The notes under the pieces: generated by a model
Told to the model about the DNA's origin: nothing
The model's input: only the letters and a program-made list of their open reading frames with translations
Databases searched by the model: none
NCBI GenBank assembly: GCA_035771175.1
Contig: CM069590.1
Coordinates: 32,812,821 to 32,876,820 of the forward strand
DNA from: Paratinospora sagittata
Taxonomy: Eukaryota; Streptophyta; Magnoliopsida; Ranunculales; Menispermaceae
Reading direction: 5' to 3'
Length of the DNA: 64,000 nucleotides
In this document: piece after piece, positions 1 to 14,600 of the stretch
How the letters are laid out: the number at the start of each line of letters is the position of its first letter
Position numbering within the stretch: position 1 is the first letter of the stretch
Program-made: the position numbers and the translations under genes

Positions 1-865
1 AAATCTTAGCACACAAGGGATAAAATGAAGAACTAGCTGAACATCAAGACAGATTGCAATTTTGATTCAATTCGAAGCCTTTTTTTGCAAAGGCAAGAAT
101 CATTATTTTCTTCTCTTGAAAAACTCTTCAAAAAGCTCAATCTAACTTGCAAATATCGTGCCTGTTGTATTTTTGAAAATCAGAGAATGAGTGTTTTATA
201 AAATTTGAAGTTGAAGGTTAAAGAGCAAGAGTACTACAAAATGATTTGAATTCAAAACATTGTTCAATCTAAAGTTTTTTGGGCGTGCGAGACAATGGGA
301 ATCATCTAGGTGTTACTAGAGAATATTTCAATTAAGATAACCTGGCAAAACTGTGAAGGAATAGAAAAATCGAGCTAGCAGAAGTGCCCACATTTTTCTC
401 GTTAGAAATATAAGGTTTTAGTCTAAGACGTGAAAATTGCTGGATAGCCTTATTTTTGAAAAATTAATATTTTGACACTGAAGAACCATTTCATTGACTC
501 ATACCACTTTGATATATGATTAAACACTTTTAAATAATTGAAAACTCATTAAAATTATGATTAAAACCTTACAGAAAACATTTTTTTCAAAATGAAATAC
601 TATATCGAAAGTGATTTTGAAGACTTTGCAATTTTCAGAGTTTTAGTGCTGAGAGTGATCGAGCGGTTACCCTACACACCAGAGATCAAACTAATGCATT
701 AGACATGAGATATGTCTTCGTTCTTCGAGCTTGATCTTTGTAGAATTCGAAAGCTATTGTTTGATGGGTTCTTGAAGCAAAACAGGTAATGTGTTCCTTT
801 TTGATGAGTTATCTTACCGAGACAACTTCATATACTTAGAGATTTAAACAATGGATAGCCTCTGC
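1..865. repeat. Reference satellite unit with its conserved landmarks
   Basis: This is the first complete unit and can serve as a map for the rest. Landmarks repeated in nearly every copy are: a hairpin at 77-94 (arms GCCTTT and AAAGGC); a 12-base perfect palindrome TTTGAATTCAAA at 245-256; the palindrome AATGCATT at 693-700; and an inverted repeat at 701-717 (arms agacat and atgtct around gagat). Two EcoRI sites (GAATTC) lie at about 248 and 743, so digestion would give a ladder of bands of about 495 and 370 bp from each unit. The unit is not an obvious multiple of a shorter repeat by eye, although short T-rich and A-rich tracts such as tttttgaaaa recur inside it. Confidence 0.85.
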
Positions 866-3461
866 AAATCTTAGCACACAAGGGATAAAATGAAGAACTA
901 GCTGAACATCAAGACAGATTGCAATTTTGATTCAATTCGAAGCCTTTTTTTGCAAAGGCAAGAATCATTACTTTCTTCTCTTGAAAAACTCTTCGAAAAG
1001 CTCAATCTAACTTGCAAATATCGTGCGTGTTGTATTTTTGAAAATCAGAGAATGAGTGTTTTATAAAATTTGAAGTTGAAGGTTAAAGAGCAAGAGTACT
1101 ACAAAATGATTTGAATTCAAAACATTGTTCAATCTAAAGTTTTTTGGGCGTGCGAGACAATGGGAATCATCTAGGTGTTACTAGAGAATATTTCAATTAA
1201 GATAACCTGGCAAAACTGTGAAGGAATAGAAAAATTGAGCAAGCAGAAGTGCCCACATTTTTCTCGTTAGAAATTTCAGATTTTAGTCTATGACGTGAAA
1301 ATTGCTGGATAGCCTTATTTTTGAAAAATTAATATTTTGACACTGAAGAACCATTTCATTGACTCATACCACTTTGATATAAGATTAAACACTTTTAAAT
1401 AATTCAAAACTCATTAAAATTATGATTAAAACCTTTCAGAAAATAATTTTTTTCAAAATGAAATACTATACCGAAAGTGATTTTGAAGACTTTGCTATTT
1501 TCAGAGTTTTAGTGCCGAGATTGATCGAGGGGTTACCCTACACACCAGAAATCAAACTAATGCATTAGACATGAGATATGTCTTCGTTCTTCGAGCTTGA
1601 TCTTTGTAGAATTCGAAAGCTATTGTTTGATGTGTTCTTGATGTAAAACAGGTGATGTGTTCCTTTTTGATGTGTTATCTTACCGAGACAACTTCATATA
1701 CTTAGAGTTTTAAACAATGGATAGCCTCTGCAAATCTTAGCACACAAGGGATAAAATGAAGAACTAGCTGAACATCAAGACAGATTGCAATTTTGATTCA
1801 ATTCGAAGCCTTTTTTTGCAAAGGCAAGAATCATTACTTTCTTCTCTTGAAAAACTCTACGAAAAGCTCAATCTAACTTGCAAATATCGTGCGTGTTTTA
1901 TTTTTGAAAATCAGAGAATAAGTGTTTTATAAAATTTGAAGTTGAAGGTTAAAGAGCAAGAGTACTACAAAATGATTTGAATTCAAAACATTGCTCAATC
2001 TAAAGTTTTTTTGGCGTGCGAGACAATGGGAATCATCTAGGTGTTACTAGAGAATATTTCAATTAAGATAACCTGGCAAAACTGTGAAGGAATAGAAAAA
2101 TCGAGCTAGCAGAAGTGCCCACATTTTTCTCGTTAGAAATATAAGATTTTAGTCTAAGACGTGCAAATTGCTGGATAGCCTTATTTTTGAAAAATTAATA
2201 TTTTGACACTAAAGAACCATTTCATTGACTCATACCACTTTGATATATGATTAAACACTTTTAAATAATTGAAAACTCATTAAAATTATGATTAAAACCT
2301 TACAGAAAACATTTTTTTCAAAATGAAATACTATATCGAAAGTGATTTTGAAGACTTTGCAATTTTCAGAGTTTTAGTGCTGAGAGTGATCGAGCGGTTA
2401 CCCTACACACCAGAGATCAAACTAATGCATTAGACATGAGATATGTCTTCGTTCTTCGAGCTTGATCTTTGTAGAATTCGAAAGCTATTGTTTGATGGGT
2501 TCTTGAAGCAAAACAGGTAATGTGTTCCTTTTTGATGAGTTATCTTACCGAGACAACTTCATATACTTAGAGATTTAAACAATGGATAGCCTCTGCAAAT
2601 CTTAGCACACAAGGGATAAAATGAAGAACTAGCTGAACATCAAGACAGATTGCAATTTTGATTCAATTCGAAGCCTTTTTTTGCAAAGGCAAGAATCATT
2701 ACTTTCTTCTCTTGAAAAACTCTTCGAAAAGCTCAATCTAACTTGCAAATATCGTGCGTGTTGTATTTTTGAAAATCAGAGAATGAGTGTTTTATAAAAT
2801 TTGAAGTTGAAGGTTAAAGAGCAAGAGTACTACAAAATGATTTGAATTCAAAACATTGTTCAATCTAAAGTTTTTTGGGCGTGCGAGACAATGGGAATCA
2901 TCTAGGTGTTACTAGAGAATATTTCAATTAAGATAACCTGGCAAAACTGTGAAGGAATAGAAAAATTGAGCAAGCAGAAGTGCCCACATTTTTCTCGTTA
3001 GAAATTTCAGATTTTAGTCTATGACGTGAAAATTGCTGGATAGCCTTATTTTTGAAAAATTAATATTTTGACACTGAAGAACCATTTCATTGACTCATAC
3101 CACTTTGATATAAGATTAAACACTTTTAAATAATTCAAAACTCATTAAAATTATGATTAAAACCTTTCAGAAAATAATTTTTTTCAAAATGAAATACTAT
3201 ACCGAAAGTGATTTTGAAGACTTTGCTATTTTCAGAGTTTTAGTGCCGAGATTGATCGAGGGGTTACCCTACACACCAGAAATCAAACTAATGCATTAGA
3301 CATGAGATATGTCTTCGTTCTTCGAGCTTGATCTTTGTAGAATTCGAAAGCTATTGTTTGATGTGTTCTTGATGTAAAACAGGTGATGTGTTCCTTTTTG
3401 ATGTGTTATCTTACCGAGACAACTTCATATACCTAAGTTTTAAACAATGGATAGCCTCTGC
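1..3461. repeat. Higher-order block: pair of satellite units duplicated
   Basis: Units 1 and 2 (1-1731) match units 3 and 4 (1732-3461) pairwise, with an offset of 1731 bp. Units 1 and 3 share gagctagcagaag and the ending ttgaagcaaaacagg. Units 2 and 4 share gagcaagcagaag, atttcagattttagtctatg and the ending ttgatgtaaaacagg. Only scattered differences separate each matched pair, whereas neighbours differ more. This is a two-unit higher-order repeat, and the unit at 3462 resembles units 1 and 3. Confidence 0.8.
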
Positions 3462-6400
3462 AAATCTTAGCACACAAGGGATAAAATGAAGAACTAGCTG
3501 AATATCAAGACAGATTGCAATTTTGATTCAATTCGAAGCCTTTTTTTGCAAAGGCAAGAATCATTACTTTCTTCTCTTGAAAAACTCTTCGAAAAGCTCA
3601 ATCTAACTTGCAAATATCGTGCGTGTTGAATTTTTGAAAATCAGAGAATGAGTGTTTTATAAAATTTGAAGTTGAAGGTTAAAGAGCAAGAGTACTACAA
3701 AATGATTTGAATTCAAAACATTGTTCAATCTAAAGTTTTTTGGGCGTGCGAGACAATGGGAATCATCTAGGTGTTACTAGAGAATATTTCAATTAAGATA
3801 ACCTGGCAAAACTGTGAAGGAATAGAAAAATCTAGCTAGCAGAAGTGCCCACATTTTTCTCGTTAGAAATATAAGATTTTAGTCTAAGACGTGCAAATTG
3901 CTGGATAACCTTATTTTTGAAAAATTAAAATTTTGACACTAAAGAACCATTTCATTGACTCATACCAATTTGATATATGATTAAACACTTTTAAATAATT
4001 GAAAACTCATTAAAATTATGATTAAAACCTATCAGAAAACATTTTTGTAAAAATGAAATACTATATCGAAAGTGATTTTGAAGACTTTGCAATTTTCAGA
4101 GTTTTAGTGCTGAGAGTGATCGAGCGGTTACCCTACACACCAGAGATCAAACTAATGCATTAGACATGAGATATGTCTTCGTTCTTCGAGCTTGATCTTT
4201 GTAGAATTCGAATGCTATTGTTTGATGGGTTCTTGACGCAAAACAGGTAATGTGTTCCTTTTTGATGTGTTATCTTACCGAGACCACTTCATATACTTAG
4301 AGTTTTAAACAATGGATAGCCTCTGCAAATCTTAGCACACAAGGGATAAAATGAAGAACTAGCTGAACATCACGACAGATTGCAATTTTGATTCAATTCG
4401 AAGCCTTTTTTTGCGAAGGCAAGAATCATTACTTTCTTCTCTTGAAAAACTCTTCGAAAAGCTCAATCTAACTTGCAAATATCGTGCGTGTTGTATTTTT
4501 GAAAATCAGAGAATAAGAGTTTTATAAAATTTGAAGTTGAAGGTTAAAGAGCAAGAGTACTACAAAATGATTTGAATTCAAAACATTGTTCAATCTAAAG
4601 TTTTTTGGGCGTGCGAGACAATGGGAATCATCTAGTTGTTACTAGAGAATATTTCAATTAAGATAACCTGGCAAAACTGTGAAGGAATAGAAAAATTGAG
4701 CAAGCAGAAGTGCCCACATTTTTCTCGTTAGAAATATTAGATTTTAGTCTAAGACGTCAAAATTGCTGGATAGCCTTATTTTTGAAAAATTAATATTTTG
4801 ACACTGAAGAACCATTTCATTGACTCATACCACTTTGATATAAGATTAAACACTTTTAAATAATTGAAAACTCATTAAAATTATGATTAAAACCTTTCAG
4901 AAAATAATTTTTTTCCAAATGAAATACTATACCGAAAGTGATTTTGAAGACATTGCAATTTTCCGAGTTTTAGTGCTGAGATTGATCGAGGGGTTACCCT
5001 ACACACCAGAGATCAAACTAATGCATTAGACATGAGATATGTCTTCGTTCTTCGAGCTTGATCTTTGTAGAATTCGAAAGCTATTGTTTGATGGGTTCTT
5101 GACGCAAAACAGGTAATGTGTTCCTTTTTGATGTGTTATCTTACCGAGACCACTTCATATACTTAGAGTTTTAAACAATGGATAGCCTCTGCAAATCTTA
5201 GCACACAAGGGATAAAATGAAGAACTAGCTGAACATCAAGACAGATTGCAATTTTGATTCAATTCGAAGACTTTTTTTGCAAAGGCAAGAATCATTACTT
5301 TCTTCTCTTGAAAAACTCTTCGAAAAGCTCAATCTAACTTGCAAATATCGTGCGTGTTGTATTTTTGAAAATCAGAGAATGAGTGTTTTATAAAATTTGA
5401 AGTTGAAGGCTAAAGAGCAAGAGTAGTACAAAATGATTTGAATTCAAAACATTGTTCAATCTAAAGTTTTTTGGGCCTGTGAGACAATGGGAATCATCTA
5501 GGTGTTAATAGAGATTATTTCAATTAAGATAACCTGGCAAAACTGTGAAGGAATAGAAAAATCGAGCTAGCAGAAGTGCCCACATTTTTCTCGTTAGAAA
5601 TATAAGATTTTAGTGTAAGACGTGCAAATTGCTGGATAGCCTTATTTTTGAAAAATTAATATTTTGACACTAAAGAACCATTTCATTGACTCAAAACACT
5701 TTGATATAAGATTAAACACTTTTAAATAATTCAAAACTCATCAAAATTATGATTAAAACCTTTCAGAAAATATTTTTTTCAAAATGAAATACAATATCGA
5801 AAGTGATTTTGAAGACTTTGCAATTTTCAGAGTTTTAGTGCTGAGATTGATCGAGGGGTTACCCTACACACCAGAGATCAAACTAATGCATTAAACATGA
5901 GATATGCCTTCGTTCTTCGAGCTTGATCTTTGTAGAATTCGAAAGCTATTGTTTGATGTGTTCTTGATGCAAAACAGGTGATGTGTTCATTGTTGATGTG
6001 TTATCTTATCGAGACCACTTCATATACTTAGAGTTTTAAACAATGGATAGCCTCTGCAAATCTTAGCACACAAGGGATAAAATGGAGAACTAGCTGAACA
6101 TCAAGACAGATTGCAATTTTGATTCAATTCGAAGCCTTTTTTTTGCAAAGGCAAGAATCATTACTTTCTTCTCTTAAAAAACTCTTCGAAAAGCTCAATC
6201 TAACTTGCAAATATCGTGCGTGTTGTATTTTTGAAAATCAGAGAATGAGTGTTTTATAAAATTTGTAGTTGAAGGTTAAAATGCAAGAGTAGTACAAAAT
6301 GATTTGAATTCAAAACATTGTTCAATCTAAAGTTTTTTGGGACTGCGAGACAATGGGACTCATCTAGGTGTTACTAGAGAATATTTCAATTAAGATAACC

Positions 6401-9400
6401 TGGCAAAACTGTGAAGGAATAGAAAAATTGAGCAAGCAGAAGTGCCCTCATTTTTCTCGTTTGAAATATAAGATTTTACTCTCAGACGTGAAAATTGCTG
6501 GATAGCCTTATTTTTGAGAAATTAATATTTTGACACTAAAGAACCATTTCATTGACTCATACCACTTTGATATAAGATTATTACACTTTTAAATAATTGA
6601 AAACTCATTAAAATTATGATTAAAACATTTCAGAAAACATTTTTTTTCAAAATAAAATACTATATCGAAAGTGATTTTGAAGACTTTGCAATTTTCAGAG
6701 TTTTAGTGCTGAGATTGATCGAGGGGTTACCCTCCACACCAGAGATCAAACTAATGCATTAGACATGAGATATGTCTTCGTTCTTCGAGCTTGATCTTTG
6801 TAGAATTCGAAAGCTATTGTTTGATGGGTTCTTGACGCAAAACAGGTAATGTGTTCCTCTTTGATGTGTTATCTTACCGAGACCACTTCATATACTTAGA
6901 GTTTTAAACAATGGATAGCCTCTGCAAATCTTAGCACACAAGGGATAAAATGAAGAACTAGCTGAACATCAAGACAGATTGCAATTTTGATTCAATTCGA
7001 AGCCTTTTTTTGCAAAGGCAAGAATCATTACTTTCTTCTCTTGAAAAACTCTTCGAAAAGCTCAATTTAACTTGCAAATATCGTGCGTGTTGTATTTTTG
7101 AAAATCAGAGAATAAGTGTTTTATAAAATTTGAAGTTGAAGGTTAAAGAGCAAGAGTACTACAAAATGATTTGAATTCAAAACATTGTGCAATCTAAAGT
7201 TTTTTGGGCGTGCGAGACAATGGGAATCATCTAGGTGTTACTAGAGAATATTTCAATTAAGATAACCTGGCAAAACTGTGAAGGAATAGAAAAATTGAGC
7301 AAGCAGAAGTGCCAACATTCTTCTCGTTAGAAATATTAGATTTTAGTCTAAGACGTGAAAATTGCTGGATAGCCTTATTTTTGAAAAATTAATATTTTGG
7401 CACTAAAGAACCATTTCATTGACTCATACCACTTTGATATAAGATTATTACACTTTTAAATAATTGAAAACTCATTAAAATTATGATTAAAACATTTCAG
7501 AAAACATTTTTTTTCAAAATGAAATATATATCGAAAGTGATTTTGAAGACTTTGCAATTTTCAGAGTTTTAGTGCTGAGATTGATCGAGGGGTTACCCTA
7601 CACACCAGAGATCAAACTAATGCATTAGACATGAGATATGCCTTCGTTCTTCGAGCTTGATCTTTGTAGAATTCGAAAGCTATTGTTTGATGTGTTCTTG
7701 ATGCAAAACAGGTGATGTGTTCATTTTTGATGTGTTATCTTATCGAGACCGCTTCATATACTTAGAGTTTTAAACAATGGATAGCCTCTGCAAATCTTAG
7801 CACACAAGGGATAAAATGAAGAACTAGCTGAACATCAAGACAGATTGCAATTTTGATTCAATTCGAAGCCTTTTTTTGCAAAGGCAAGAATCATTACTTT
7901 CTTCTCTTGAAAAACTCTTCGAAAAGCTCAATCTCACTTGCAAATATCGTGCGTGTTGTATTTTTGAAAATCAGAGAATGAGTGTTTTGTAAAATTTGAA
8001 GTTGAAGGTTAAAGAGCAAGAGTAGTACAAAATGATTTGATTTCAAAACATTGTTCAATCTAAAGTTTTTTGGGCGTGCGAGACAATGGGAATCATCTAG
8101 GTGTTACTAGAGAATATTTCAATTAAGATAATCTGGGAAAACTATGAAGGAATAGAAAAATCGAGCTAGCAGAAGTGCCCACATTTTTCTCGTTAGAAAT
8201 ATAAGAATTTAGTCTAAAACGTGCAAATTGCTGGATAGCCTTATTTTTGAAAAATTAATATTTTGACACTAAAGAACCATTTCATTGACTCAAAACACTT
8301 TGATATAAGATTAAACACTTTTAAATAATTCAAAATTCATCAAAATTATGATTAAAACCTTTCAGAAAACATTTTTTTCAAAATGAAATACTATATCGAA
8401 AGTGATTTTGAAGACTTTGCAATTTTCAGAGTTTTAGTGCTGAGAGTGATCGAGCGGTTACCCTACACACCAGAAATCAAACTAATGCATTAGACATGAG
8501 ATATGTCTTCGTTCTTCGAGCTTGATCTTTGTAGAATTCGAAAGCTATTGTTTGATGGGTTCTTGACGCAAAACAGGTAATGTGTTCCTTTTTGATGTGT
8601 TATCTTACCGAGACCACTTCATATACTTAGAGTTCTAAACAATGGATAGCCTCTGCAAATCTTAGCACACAAGGGATAAAATGAAGAACTAGCTGAACAT
8701 CAAGACAGATTGCAATTTTGATTCAATTCGAAGCCTTTTTTTGGAAAGGCAAGAATCATTACTTTCTTCTCTTGAGAAACTCTTCGAAAAGCTCAATCTA
8801 ACTTGCAAATATCGTGCGTGTTGTATTTTTGAAAATCAGAGAATAAGAGTTTTATAAAATTTGAAGTTGAAGGTTAAAGAGCAAGAGTACTACAAAATGA
8901 TTTGAATTCAAAACATTGTTCAATCTAAAGTTTTTTGGGCGTGCGAGACAATGGGAATCATCTAGGTGTTACCAGAGAATATTTCAATTAAGATAACCTG
9001 GCAAAACTGTGAAGGAATAGAAAAATTGAGCAAGCAGAAGTGCCCACATTTTTCTCGTTAGAAATATAAGATTTTAGTCTAAGACGTGCAAATTGCTGGA
9101 TAGCCTTATTTTTGAAAAATTAATATTTTGACACTAAAAAACCATTTCATTGACTCATACCACTTTGATATAAGATTAAACACTTTTAAATAATTGAAAA
9201 CTCATTAAAATTATGATTAAAACCTTTCAGAAAATAATTTTTTTCAAAATGAAATACTACACCGAAAGTGATTTTGAAGACTTTGCAATTTTCAGAGTTT
9301 TAGTGCTGAGATTGATCGAGGGGTTACCCTACACACCAGAAATCAAACTAATGCATTAGACATGAGATATGTCTTCGTTCTTCGAGCTTGATCTTTGTAG

Positions 9401-9522
9401 AATTCGAAAGCTATTGTTTGATGGGTTCTTGACGCAAAACAGGTAATGTGTTCCTCTTTGATGTGTTATCTTACCGAGACCACTTCATATACTTAGAGTT
9501 TTAAACAATGGATAGCCTCTGC

Positions 9523-11250
9523 AAATCTTAGCACACAAGGGATAAAATGAAGAACTAGCTGAACATCAAGACAGATTGCAATTTTGATTCAATTCGAAGC
9601 CTTTTTTTGCAAAGGCAAGATTCATTACTTTCTTCTATTGAAAAACTCTTCGAAAAGCTCAATTTAACTTGTAAATATCGTGCGTGTTGTATTTTTGAAA
9701 ATCAGAGAATAAGTGTTTTATAAAATTTGAAGTTGAAGGTTAAAGAGCAAGAGTACTACAAAATGATTTGAATTCAAAACATTGTTCAATCTAAAGTTTT
9801 TTGGGCGTGCGAGACAATGGGAATCATATAGGTGTTACTAGAGAATATTTCAATTAAGATAACCTGGCAAAACTGTGAAGGAATAGAAAATCGAGCAAGC
9901 AGAAGTGCCCACATTTTTCTCGTTAGAAACATCAGATTTTAGTCTAACACGTGCCAATTGCTGGAAAGCCTTATTTTTGAAAAATTAATATTTTGACACT
10001 AAAGTACCATTTCATTGACTCAAAACACTTTGATATAAGAATAAACACTTTTCAATAATTCAAAACTCATTAAAATTATGATTAAAACCTTTCGGAATAC
10101 ATTTTTGTAAAAATGAAATACTATATCGAAAGTGATTTTGAAGACTTTGCAATTTTCAGAGTTTTAGTGCTGAGAGTGATCGAGCGGTTACCCTACACAC
10201 CAGAAATCAAACTAATGCATTAGACATGAGATATGTCTTCGTTCTTCGAGCTTGATCTTTGTAGAATTCGAAAGCTATTGTTTGATGGGTTCTTGACGCA
10301 AAACAGGTAATGTGTTCCTCTTTGATGTGTTATCTTACCGAGACCACTTCATATACTTAGAGTTTTAAACAATGGATAGCCTCTGCAAATCTTAGCACAC
10401 AAGGGATAAAATGAAGAACTAGCTGAACATCAAGACAGATTGCAATTTTGATTCAATTCGAAGCCTTTTTTTGCAAAGGCAAGATTCATTACTTTCTTCT
10501 ATTGAAAAACTCTTCGAAAAGCTCAATTTAACTTGTAAATATCGTGCGTGTTGTATTTTTGAAAATCAGAGAATAAGTGTTTTATAAAATTTGAAGTTGA
10601 AGGTTAAAGAGCAAGAGTACTACAAAATGATTTGAATTCAAAACATTGTTCAATCTAAAGTTTTTTGGGCGTGCGAGACAATGGGAATCATATAGGTGTT
10701 ACTAGAGAATATTTCAATTAAGATAACCTGGCAAAACTGTGAAGGAATAGAAAATCGAGCAAGCAGAAGTGCCCACATTTTTCTCGTTAGAAACATCAGA
10801 TTTTAGTCTAACACGTGCCAATTGCTGGAAAGCCTTATTTTTGAAAAATTAATATTTTGACACTAAAGTACCATTTCATTGACTCAAAACACTTTGATAT
10901 AAGAATAAACACTTTTCAATAATTCAAAACTCATTAAAATTATGATTAAAACCTTTCGGAATACATTTTTGTAAAAATGAAATACTATATCGAAAGTGAT
11001 TTTGAAGACTTTGCAATTTTCAGAGTTTTAGTGCTGAGAGTGATCGAGCGGTTACCCTACACACCAGAAATCAAACTAATGCATTAGACATGAGATATGT
11101 CTTCGTTCTTCGAGCTTGATCTTTGTAGAATTCGAAAGCTATTGTTTGATGGGTTCTTGACGCAAAACAGGTAATGTGTTCCTTTTTGATGTGTTATCTT
11201 ACCGAGACCACTTCATATACTTAGAGTTTTAAACAATGGATAGCCTCTGC
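9523..11250. repeat. Two adjacent, nearly identical satellite units
   Basis: The units 9523-10386 and 10387-11250 are both 864 bp and share a private set of variants: aagattcattac, cttctattgaaaaac, aacttgtaaatatc, aaagtaccattt, cacttttcaataattc and cggaatacatttttg. By eye I find one difference, cctctttgatg against cctttttgatg near the end. A very recent single-unit tandem duplication, or a gene-conversion event, is the simplest explanation. Confidence 0.85.
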
Positions 11251-11699
11251 AAATCTTAGCACACAAGGGATAAAATGAAGAACTAGCTGAACATCAAGAC
11301 AGATTGCAATTTTGATTCAATTCGAAGCCTTTTTTTGGAAAGGCAAGAATCATTACTTTCTTCTCTTGAGAAACTCTTCGAAAAGCTCAATCTAACTTGC
11401 AAATATCGTGCGTGTTGTATTTTTCAAAATCAGAGAATAAGAATTTTATAAAATTTGAAGTTGAAGGTTAAAGAGCAAGAGTACTACAAAATGATTTGAA
11501 TTCAAAACATTGTTCAATCTAAAGTTTTTTGGGCGTGCGAGACAATGGGAATCATCTAGGTGTTACTAGAGAATATTTCAATTAAGATAACCTGGCAAAA
11601 CTGTGAAGGAATAGAGAAATTGGGCAAGCAGAAGTGCCCACATTTTTCTCGTTAGAAATATAAGATTTTAGTCTAAAACGTGCAAATTGCTGGATAGCC

Positions 11700-14600
11700 T
11701 TATTTTTGAAAAATTAATATTTTGACACTAAAGAACCATTTCATTGACTCAAAACACTTTGATATAAGATTAAACACTTTTAAATAATTGAAAACTCATT
11801 AAAATTTTGATTAAAACCTTTCAGAAAATAATTTTTTTCAAAATGAAATACTATACCGAAAGTGATTTTGAAGACTTTGCAATTTTCAGAGTTTTAGTGC
11901 TGAGATTGATCGAGGGGTTACCCTACACCCCAGAAATCAAACTAATGCATTAGACATGAGATATGTCTTCGTTCTTCGAGCTTGATCTTTGTAGAATTCG
12001 AAAGCTATTGTTTGATGGGTTCTTGACGCAAAACAGGTGATGTGTTCCTTTTTGATGTGTTATCTTACCTAGACCACTTCATATACTTAGAGTTTTAAAC
12101 AATGGATAGCCTCTGTAAATCTTAGCACACAAGGGATAAAATGAAGAACTAGCTGAACATCAAGACAGATTGCAATTTTGATTCAATTCGAAGCCTTTTT
12201 TTGCAAAGGCAAAAATCATTACTTTCTTCTCTTGAAAAACTCTTCGAAAAGCTCAATCTAACTTGCAAATATCGTGCGTGTTGTATTTTTGAAAATCAGA
12301 GAATAAGTGTTTTATAAAATTTGAAGTTGAAGGTTAAAGAGCAAGAGTACTACAAAATGATTTGAATTCAAAACATTGTTCAATCTAAAGTTTTTGTGCG
12401 TGCGAGACAATGGGAATCATCTAGGTGTTACTAGAGAATATTTCAATTAAGATAACCTGGCAAAACTGTGAAGGAATAGAAAAATTGAGCAAGCAGAAGT
12501 GCCCACATTTTTCTCGTTTGAAATATTAGATTTTAGTCTAAGATGTGAAAATTGCTGGATAGCGTTATTTTTGAAAAATTAATATTTTGACACTAAAGAA
12601 CCATTTCATTGACTCATACCACTTTGATATAAGATTATTACACTTTTAAATAATTGAAAACTCATTAAAATTATGATTAAAACATTTCAGAAAACATTTT
12701 TTTTCAAAATGAAATACTATATCGAAAGTGATTTTGAAGACTTTGCAATTTTCAGAGTTTTAGTGCTGAGATTGATCGAGGGGTTACCCTACACACCAGA
12801 GATCAAACTAATGCATTAGACTTGAGATATGCCTTCGTTCTTCGAGCTTGATCTTTGTAGAATTCGAAAGCTATTGTTTGATGGGTTCTTGACGCAAAAC
12901 AGGTAATGTGTTCCTCTTTGATGTGTTATCTTACCGAGACCACTTCATATACTTAGAGTTTTAAACAATGGATAGCCTCTGCAAATCTTAGCACACAAGG
13001 GATAAAATGAAGAACTAGCTGAACATCAAGACAGATTGCAATTTTGATTCAATTCGAAGCCTTTTTTTGCAAAGGCAAGAATCATTACTTTCTTCTCTTG
13101 AAAAACTCTTCGAAAAGCTCAATTTAACTTGCAAATATCGTGCGTGTTGTATTTTTGAAAATCAGAGAATAAGTGTTTTATAAAATTTGAAGTTGAAGGT
13201 TAAAGAGCAAGAGTACTACAAAATGATTTGAATTCAAAACATTGTTCAATCTAAAGTTTTTTGGGCGTGCGAGACAATGGGAATCATATAGGTGTTACTA
13301 GAGAATATTTCAATTAAGATAACCTGGCAAAACTGTGAAGGAATAGAAAATCGAGCAAGCAGAAGTGCCCACATTTTTCTCGTTAGAAACATCAGATTTT
13401 AGTCTAACACGTGCCAATTGCTGGAAAGCCTTATTTTTGAAAAATTAATATTTTGACACTAAAGAACCATTTCATTGACTCAAAACACTTTGATATAAGA
13501 ATAAACACTTTTAAATAATTCAAAACTCATTAAAATTATGATTAAAACCTTTCGGAAAACATTTTTGTAAAAATGAAATACTATATCGAAAGTGATTTTG
13601 AAGACTTTGCAATTTTCAGAGTTTTAGTGCTAAGATTGATCGAGGGGTTACCTTACACACCAGAGTTTAAACTAATGTGTTAGACATGAGATATGTCTTT
13701 GTTCTTCGAGCTTGATCATTGTAGAATTCGAAAGCTATTGGTTGATGTGTTCTTGATGCAAAACAGGTGATGTGTTCCTCTTTGATGTGCTATCTTACCG
13801 AGACCACTTCATATACTTAGAGTTTTAAACAATGGATAGCCTCTGCAAATCTTAGCACACAAGGGATAAAATGAAGGACTAGCTGAACATCAAGACAGAT
13901 TGCAATTTTGATTCATTTCGAAGCCTTTTTTTGCAAAGGCAAGAATAATTACTTTCTTCTCTTGAAAAACTCTTCGAAAAGCTCAATCTAACTTGCAAAT
14001 ATCGTGCGTGTTGAATTTTTGAAAATCAGAGAATGAGTGTTTTATAAAATTTGAAGTTGAAGGTTAAAGAGCAAGAGTACTAAAAAATGATTTGAATTCA
14101 AAACATTGTTCAATCTAAAGTTTTTTGGGACTGCGAGACAATGGGAATCATCTAGGTGTTACTAGAGAATATTTCAATTAAGATAACCTGGCAAAACTGT
14201 GAAGGAATAGAAAAATTGAGCAAGCAGAAGTGCCCTCATTTTTCTCGTTAGAAATATAAGATTTTACTCTCAGACGTGCAAATTGCGGGATAGCCTTATT
14301 TTTAAAAAATTAATATTTTGACACTAAAGAACCATTTCATTGACTCAAAACACTTTGATATAAGATTAAACACTTTTAAATAATTGAAAACTCATTAAAA
14401 TTTTGATTAAAACCTTTCAGAAAATAATTTTTTTCAAAATGAAATACTATACCGAAAGTGATTTTGAAGACTTTGCAATTTTCAGAGTTTTAGTGCTGAG
14501 ATTGATCGAGGGGTTACCCTACACCCCAGAAATCAAACTAATGCATTAGACATGAGATATGTCTTCGTTCTTCGAGCTTGATCTTTGTAGAATTCGAAAG

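Noticed and set aside
655..680. ggttaccctacac in the satellite as a telomere-like repeat
   Set aside because: It is a single non-repeated motif per unit and lacks the tandem CCCTAAA pattern.
714..732. cttcgttcttcgagc in the satellite as a CENP-B box
   Set aside because: Only the TTCG start fits. The required central A and the CGGG are missing, and a CENP-B role in plants is not established.
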